In this document: positions 57,819 through 64,000 of the stretch, piece after piece | Layout of the letters: each line of letters opens with the position of its first letter | How positions within the stretch are numbered: position 1 is the first letter of the stretch | NCBI GenBank assembly: GCA_027563935.2 | Contig: CM050454.1 | Location: 6,848,001-6,912,000 of the forward strand | DNA from: Costus lasius | Lineage: Eukaryota; Streptophyta; Magnoliopsida; Zingiberales; Costaceae | Reading direction: 5' to 3' | Length of the DNA stretch: 64,000 nt | Program-made: the position numbers and the translations under genes | Notes under the pieces: model-generated | Told to the model about the DNA's origin: nothing | Database searches by the model: none | Seen by the model: the letters and a program-made list of their open reading frames with translations, nothing else

Positions 57819-58980
57819 ATTAATGAAATCTATGGATCACATTCTTCTTCTCTTGTTTAAAATTTTCAGGAAGCTGGTCTTCCTAAAAGATTTTTTCTCA
57901 TTTTGATATACAGAATTACATTCTATTTTAATATAAAGTAGATCATACCAATTGTTAAATCGTATTATAAATTTTAGTTTTTATGCACTCTAATCCTATA
58001 AACATTTAAATATATATCAAGTTCTTTCAGTTTACATTGTCCTTAATATGAAAAACTTCTCTATATCTTCCAGTAGTTCAAACTATATTATATATTTTCC
58101 TAAAATATCTCTGCCCTCATCTCAGTAAAAAGGTTTTGGTAGAAAGATGGCAAGATGCCATCATATTCAACCCATAGAACGATTCTTCTGCCTGCTTTCC
58201 TCTCCTTAATTCTTCCTTCTGCAGCACTTCTTTTGACTGGCACTGTGTTCTGCTCCAACATTCAAAGTTCAATCTCACCAGTCACCATCTCTCTCAACGT
58301 CAATCTCAACATGATCTATCCTTCTTGTTCTTTCTTTAGATGTGCGGGCCATGCCAAATCTTTCTACTGAGGTTGCCCCGGAGTCAAGTATGACAATATG
58401 CCATTCCTCAAGATCTTCTGCTTTTTGTCAAACTTGCAAGTCATTTCTTAACAACTCAAGAACGCTGACCCACTGGTTGGTGCAAGTACTCCAGATTGCA
58501 TGCCAACAAGATCTTTCGAGTTCTTGACTTTTCTTCTTCCAAGATCCTTTCTTGTTACCCCAGGGCCGAATGAATCCAGAAGCGCTGAAACTTGAGTTGA
58601 CTATAGCTCAGAATTCATTCAGAGTAGACGTGAATTCTTCAAAGGGAAGAAAACATAACACTCGAGTGTTTCTTCATTTCAGAGGATGAAGTGATATATT
58701 CGTCTGAAACTTCATTCTCACTCATATCAGGCAAAGCAAACCTTGGTGCTAAAGCTAAGATGCCTGGAACCTCATCTATTCTTCCACTAACATACCCTCC
58801 ACTCTCATCCTACTTTGTCAAAGAACCATATCCTAGCTGAATTTAGAGAGAAAACTACTAGAACATGAAACAAATGGACAAGGAAAATAAACTCACTTGT
58901 TCAGACTTGTTAATTAGGACAAACCATCACCAGTAGCTTTCATGGCGATCTTTTCTGTGAGAACTCCACACAGCAGTTCC
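57819..58980. other. intergenic, downstream of the MIR166 gene
   Basis: No coding gene. It probably includes the 3' part of the minus-strand MIR166 primary transcript. Some minus-strand stretches (about 58,150-58,580) look moderately gene-like but carry stops in all frames. Confidence 0.4.
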
Positions 58981-58984
58981 ATGA

Positions 58985-59085
58985 GTTGAGGGGAATGAAG
59001 CCTGGTCCGAATCCATTCATGCCAAGATGCACTGCCTCTACTTTGCTCCATTAATGGCTTCGAGCCAGACTACATTCCCCTCAAC
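58985..59085 (-). ncRNA. MIR166: MIR166 precursor hairpin
   Basis: On the minus strand the 3' arm contains the miR166 sequence: it starts TCGGACCAGG at 59010 and ends CTTCATTCCCC at 58990, 21 nt. The 5' arm has a matching star (59078-59058, starting GGAATGTAGTC). The arms 59085-59053 and 59017-58985 pair almost fully and give the 2-nt 3' overhangs expected of Dicer-like 1 products. The loop is about 35 bases. miR166 guides cleavage of HD-ZIP III mRNAs (REVOLUTA, PHABULOSA and relatives) and so controls leaf polarity, meristem and vascular patterning. The paralogue number cannot be told. Confidence 0.97.
58990..59010 (-). ncRNA. miR166: mature miR166-3p
   Basis: Identical over all 21 positions to the canonical plant miR166 (5' end at 59010). 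Confidence 0.97.
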
Positions 59086-59091
59086 TATCAT

Positions 59092-59115
59092 GAGAGAGAG
59101 AGAGAGAGAGAGAGG
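59092..59115. repeat. (GA)n microsatellite next to the hairpin
   Basis: Twelve GA units (CT on the transcribed strand) lie between the TATA box and the MIR166 hairpin, within the presumed 5' leader of the primary transcript. CT-rich leaders are common in plant genes; length changes here could affect transcription. Confidence 0.95.
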
Positions 59116-59156
59116 TTTCTTGAGGTAGCAACATGATCATGCAGTCATGGCTTCTT

Positions 59157-59167
59157 CCTTATATATA
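59157..59167 (-). promoter_or_regulatory. TATA box of the MIR166 gene
   Basis: TATATATAAGG on the minus strand, about 70-80 bp upstream of the hairpin. Transcription would be expected to begin about 30 bases downstream (near 59,125-59,135), leaving a short CT-rich leader. Confidence 0.7.
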
Positions 59168-59169
59168 CG

Positions 59170-62100
59170 AATGGCAAGAGGGCAATTGTAGGGCAGATGA
59201 CTTGGAATCCACGTTCAGAGTATTAGTAAATTAGGTGCAAAGTATTTATATATTAATAAATATTTAGAAAACTTCGTGGGACTTCATGTCATGATGAGAA
59301 TTCCCCTCAGATTAAGATAACAATTTACTTTTAGATCAGTACTGTTAGATGCTAAGCTTAAAGTCAACAGAGGAGCAAGCTTTTTTGCTGAATAATCTCA
59401 TTTATCCAATCTTTAGGTTCTAAATTTGCACTTTGGACCCTATACTCAAAAACCCTATGATAAAATCTCACTTAGTTCTCACTGGATTAGTAGCTAGTTG
59501 AAGAAAACATGGAATTGCAGGTGGAAAGAGAGATTAGTCCTGGTTTCTTTCACCATTTCAGAACAGACGACAGAAATTTTTCAGAGCACTAGCGAGGCAG
59601 CACTGAGTAGACAAGGAATACTTTTGCAACCGAATTGGGAATTGATGTTGTATTCTGAGAAATGATTAAGCAGATCATTCCTGATCTGTTTTTGAGATCT
59701 TAGGGGGGAGTAAATTCACTGAATTGGCATTGGTTTATTCCCTAGCAAAGTGTTTGGAAAAGAGAGGAGGGAGGCTTGCTGGTTGCAGTGATTCTGTGCT
59801 TGAAAGTCAAGCGACAGAAGCAGTGCTGCCATGGATTGAAGCTTTTGTGTGGTCGAACAAAGAACACACACACATACACCAAAAGATTGAAAAAGCTGAT
59901 GGGGTGAGGAAGAAGGCAAGAATGATTTGTGCCTTGTAATGGTTGGTTTGTTCATGCAATGTTTGTCAGGTAGGTTGGATCTCATGATCAGTAAGATCTT
60001 TTGCAGGTGAACTTTGAAATGGAAACCAAGCAGGAGCAGAAGTCAATTTTTTTTAAAAAAAGTCATTTTTTTTTTAAAAAAAAATCAAGTTTGATAAGTT
60101 GGGTTTATAGGTATGAGCAGCCAGCACACAATATCTAATTTAAACATAAATAAAATTTTTATTAATAAAATATAAATATATTTGTTTATTATTTTAAATT
60201 ATAAAATATATTTTATATAATAATTTAAAATAAAAGTGAAAATAAATAAATAAATATTTATTTATTTATTTATTTATAAGGCATATGAGTAGATAATAAT
60301 CGATTTAAGATATTGGGTAAAAACTAGATATCCTACCCTAAAAAGTAAGAGTGATTTTGCCGTATAAAAAATAATTTATTTTAATGAATAGAAAAAGGTA
60401 AAAATTATAGATTTTTATAGTGATTGTGCAATTTAAAGGAAGTGTATAATATATTTTTTTTTCCCAATTTAGACCTTGACATCTCTATCTCAAAACATTC
60501 ATGAGAAAGTGGCTTGGCATTTTTGACTTGCCAAAATTAGTATAGCACAAAGATCTATTCCTTTAATCTTGGAGGCATAACTTAAACAAGATATATTCAT
60601 TCTTGAGAAGGGCTAACTTTTGTTTTTCAATAATGGTATATATTTTAACAAATAATTCTTTTTGCAGATAAAAAAAAATAATGTTATAATACTTGAGTCT
60701 TGTCATGAGAACCCAATTTGGAAAAAAAAAAAAACTTTTAAGCGCGAGTGCTTAAAAATTTCTAGACGAATTAGATATGAGATTCGTGTAATGGTTAAGT
60801 ATTTTTTTATTCTCATTGCCCCCTCTCTCTCTTGTTGTATAAGAGAAAGAATTTAAAATAATGATCGTATTAAAAAATATTTTTCTTTTACGATTAGTAA
60901 AAAACATCAAAATAACCCATTTAAAAAAAAATAAGCAACTCATCTATCTTAAAAAATGCACCCCATCTCTCAAGGTTAAAATTAGAAACATATGAAAACA
61001 TAAATATTTTAAAAGATGAATTAAAAATAAAATAGTAAAATATGAATTTATTTATGTTTCAATTTTTTTTGCATATAATTAAAAATACGTTTCCATTAAA
61101 TTAGTAAATGCGCTATGAGTTGTCTTAGGAATTCTTCTAATTATCATTATTATAAAAATTAAAGCTATTATTTTTAATATTATTTTAGTTTTAAAATTTA
61201 TAATTAAAATTTAAAATTTTAGTTTTTAAATATAAAAATTATTTTTTTATTATGCAAATTTTTTGGAAAAAGAAAACTATATGCAGACTATTTTATTTTT
61301 ATCATGGTATGGGTTTTTGGCCACTTCCACCTCATCTTTCGTTCGTCCTGGTCTGTGGCCCAATTTGTCGTCGCTGAATATCGTGGAAGACTGCCTGCGT
61401 CTCCTGCTTCTGTCGCGGCGCTTCCACCCCTGTCCGCCGACTGGAGACGCAGATTCCAGCACCGGTTCTGCCTGCCTATGCCTTCCTCTTTGACGTGAAG
61501 ATTCCAGCACAAATCCCTACACCGGTCGCTGCCTCTGTTTCATCCTCATCCGTCACCACGACAGATCCGTCGACGACGATCTGACTGTTTTATCCGACCT
61601 CGCCGATTTTACTTTTATCAATATAAACCCTCTATGTGACGGACAGACAACTCACGTCATGCTGCAGAAGCGGGTCCCACTCTCCGGAGACACTAGAGTC
61701 GCGTTGACCAACTGCAGCGTAGAGAGAGTAGGGTGGGCCTTGTGCTGAGTCCAGTTTTTACTACAAGCCCAGTCTACTCTTTATTGGCTCGTACATTGGG
61801 CTGAGCTCTCGAAACTATTGGATTTATGGCCTGAGAGAATATTAGGCCAAATTCAAAGGCACAAAGTATCATGTTTCGGCAGGGCTAGAAAGTATTGGAA
61901 GAGTAATGGCAGCAATTGCCAATTGGAGAGTATTGGAAGCTTCCAGAACGACGACGTGGAGAGGTGTAGTCTTGACATGGCGTGGTGGAGTGGGAGGTAT
62001 TGGGATGGAAAAGGCAAGCAGGATTTGCAGGGAACAGCTTTGGCCGAAGTTCTAATGCTATGGGAAGTGGGGTGTTGATGGAGCTTGCCAAGGAGGAGAC

Positions 62101-62480
62101 CTTGGCCAGTGGCAAGCGTGACTTCTACTCCGAGCGGTCACACCGACGGCTACGTGGGAGCAAGTGCGAAGCTGGGTCGGGTAGAGCCGGCCTGCTACTC
62201 AGTCTAGATTCTTGTGTTGGGTGAGGCTGAGGTTGGGCTTCTAGGCCTAGTCCCTAGTCTGCTGGACGACGCCTTCACTCGAGCCGAAACATCTTGCTAT
62301 ACAGCCGGAGTGTGCTCCAAGTTAAGAAAAGTCTACAAGGAAAGGGGGTCAAAGTAATTTGTTTTTTCTTGTTTTCAGGGAAGGTCCGTCATAGAGATAT
62401 CAAAGGTTCAAGTTCCGTTGGACCTGGTGGGTAAGGCAATGGTAGATGAGCATCCTTTAGGTAGCGAGCACCGGGTTCCA
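59170..62480. other. intergenic, upstream of MIR166; AT-rich then mixed
   Basis: 59.2-60.0 kb is likely the MIR166 promoter region. It includes a minus-strand open frame of 38 codons (MAALLLSLDFQAQNH, about 59,831-59,718) after a pyrimidine-rich leader-like stretch; whether it is coding is unknown. 60.0-61.3 kb is very AT-rich with T/A runs and an AAAT/ATTT palindrome (about 60,229-60,279). 61.3-62.4 kb is more GC-rich with no recognised gene. Confidence 0.45.
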
Positions 62481-63660
62481 TTGTCGTACCCTTCTCCACA
62501 ACTTCTTTACTAATGATGAAGGAATGCCTTATTAGCATGGAGCTACTATTGGGCGATGAGGCAGCTATTGGGGGTGAACAGGTGGCTCCCTACCTTGTCT
62601 TCGTGCGCGTCCTTGTTAATGACCTCAACGCCAAGTCCCAAATCTTTGCGATGGCATTAGAAAATTGCCAAGCACAGTTGGAGGAATGCCACTGGAGGCT
62701 GACTGCCCTGGAGCTCTCTCCTCCGTAGCCATATCAAACTCCGCCATTAGAGCTCAACCATGTAGAGTCGGTAGTAAAGTGTCGGATGCCAGAGTCAAGG
62801 ATTTCAATGGAAGTAGAGACCCTCGAAACATTGAAAACTTCCTTGGGATCTCGAGGCATACTTCGATGCTACTAGAATCCCACCCCAGGAGCAAGCATAT
62901 ACTTGCGCTCTTTATCTCTCCGACAAAGCCAAACTTTGATGGAGGACACAGGTAACCTCCTCCGCCGAAACTAGAGCCATTCATAACTTGTTGTGGCCAT
63001 AACTGAAGGAGAGAATCCGCCGCCATTTTGTTTTAGGTAATGCCTGGTTAGCACGAGATACACTCTTGAAATTGAAGTATACAGAGTCAACTCGATAATA
63101 TGCAGTGGCTTATTCCTTCCTTATGTTGGAAGTGATAGAGATGAGTGATTTTGATTGCCTTTATCATTTTGTTAATGGTTTACAACCATGGGCACAGGTT
63201 GAACTATGGCGACAGGAGGTCAAGATGGTGCATGAAGCACTAGAGGTGGCCAACACTCTTATTGAGTCACTTGAAGTCCTAGAGTCGACCATACCTAGCT
63301 AGACCCCATTTGGTTCCATGTGTGGGAACAAGCGGTAGGCAGAGGCAAAGTTAAGACGCTACCCGGCACGCTGGAAAGGCCCCAATGTGGAGTCGCGACC
63401 TGATGCCATTGGTATTGGTCGCCATTCCAAGCGTCAGAGACAAGCTCTCCCTAGTACCAACTTCATTTGCGGGGGTTGCATATGATGCGCGATTGCTCGA
63501 AGAGCGGGAGGCTTGCGATGATGACTGTTGAGGAGCCCGCCGGAGAGACAATGCGTCTCAGTCTTATGGTTTTGCTACCGTCGAACAACACTGCTGGGTC
63601 AAGCAAGGGAGGTGGTCGGGCTAGAGGAAAGTCCAAGGCAGGTATTAATTGAAAAGGAGA
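62481..63660 (+). pseudogene. decayed Ty3/gypsy gag
   Basis: A gag capsid domain can be followed through frameshifts and stops: VKDFNGSRDPRNIENFL, then WDLEAYFDATRIPPQEQAY, ALYLSDKAKL-stop-WRTQ, LKERIRRHFVLGNAWLARDT, SFLMLEVIEMSDFDCLYHFV and GLQPWAQVELWRQEVKMVHE. This is the conserved retrotransposon gag pattern. A degenerate CCHC knuckle (CGG then HMMRDC, one-base shift) lies near 63,468-63,497. No protease or pol follows before about 63,700. At 62,397 ATATCAAAGGTTCAAGTT may be a worn primer binding site. Confidence 0.8.
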
Positions 63661-64000
63661 TGAAGCGACGTGGTCAAAAAGGGCAAAAGTTTTGGTTAGA
63701 CCAGAGTCAAGGTCAAGTCAATATCTGAATGACTCAGATTGTGGTATTTTGGGGAATTTTGACCTTAAATATATAATAATTCTATCATGAAATGTTACGG
63801 GTATTTTGATCTTCTTTTTCTAGATTTTGATAGAGTGCCGCTTCTAGTAGGGGCCACATGCTTATGCAAATGGCTATATGTAATCAGAAACTTAGAAAAA
63901 ATTATCCTGGAAAGTACCCAACCGGGATGAGATCCGGTTGGGTACCTGAATCTTGTAAACATGGATCTCAAAGTAGCTGTATGCACACTTTTTGGAGAAA
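63661..64000. other. unassigned right edge with a 12-bp-stem hairpin
   Basis: Non-coding. It contains a perfect inverted repeat GTACCCAACCGG / CCGGTTGGGTAC (63914-63925 and 63934-63945) with an 8-base loop. Confidence 0.6.

Noticed and set aside
60229..60279. AAAT/ATTT inverted repeat
   Set aside because: Simple-sequence slippage in very AT-rich DNA is enough to explain it.
1..64000. CRISPR arrays, operons, riboswitches, bacterial-type elements
   Set aside because: Spliced genes, a plant microRNA and plant LTR elements show a nuclear plant genome; regular short spaced repeats of CRISPR type are absent.

Overview
This window is nuclear DNA from a flowering plant. It holds a spliced receptor kinase gene, a MIR166 microRNA gene, and many LTR retrotransposons of plant chromovirus, Tat/Athila-like and Ty1/copia type. 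The very GC-rich first exon of the receptor kinase, set in AT-rich surroundings, suggests a monocot; that is inference and the species cannot be named from the sequence.

Layout. 1-4.8 kb is intergenic, with a worn Ty1/copia fragment (about 2.4-3.5 kb) and a CpG-rich block near 4 kb. 4,920-20,742 is a Tekay/Del-type Ty3/gypsy chromovirus in tandem form, LTR-internal-LTR-internal-LTR. One 5-bp target duplication (AGCCC) bounds the whole array. It lies inside a short reading frame that looks like a plastid transit peptide exon. 23.2-26.5 kb carries a two-exon CLAVATA1/BAM-type LRR receptor kinase on the minus strand. 28.9-32.3 kb carries a set of phase-compatible exons of a gene I do not recognise, also minus. 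33.2-34.3 kb is a TATA box followed by degenerate T-rich repeats. 35.5-36.3 kb is an F-box gene that seems to lack its usual start, minus.

37.3-37.7 kb is a foldback element between direct repeats. 38.2-42.3 kb is a tandem array of about 1.1-kb units, each keeping the same short reading frame. 42.3-44.6 kb is the 3' end of a Tat/Athila-like element, 45.2-46.86 kb a decayed gypsy pol, and 46.86 to about 49 kb a decayed copia pol with the start of its 3' LTR. 50.0-50.5 kb is a LINE-type RNase H relic.

51,427-57,818 is a hAT-like nonautonomous element with an 8-bp target duplication. It has swallowed a Galadriel-like chromovirus half (uninterrupted RT-RNaseH-integrase-chromodomain frame), a 611-bp tandem duplication and a perfect 338-bp palindrome made of two head-to-head tRNA-like (SINE-like) units. 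58.98-59.17 kb is a complete MIR166 hairpin on the minus strand with its own TATA box. 62.5-63.7 kb is a decayed gypsy gag.

How it fits together. The host loci are independent genes. The receptor kinase belongs to the meristem/CLE peptide pathway and miR166 to the HD-ZIP III pathway, which both act in shoot meristems; nothing here shows that they are co-regulated. The rest is a record of nested insertion, unequal recombination and cytosine-deamination decay.
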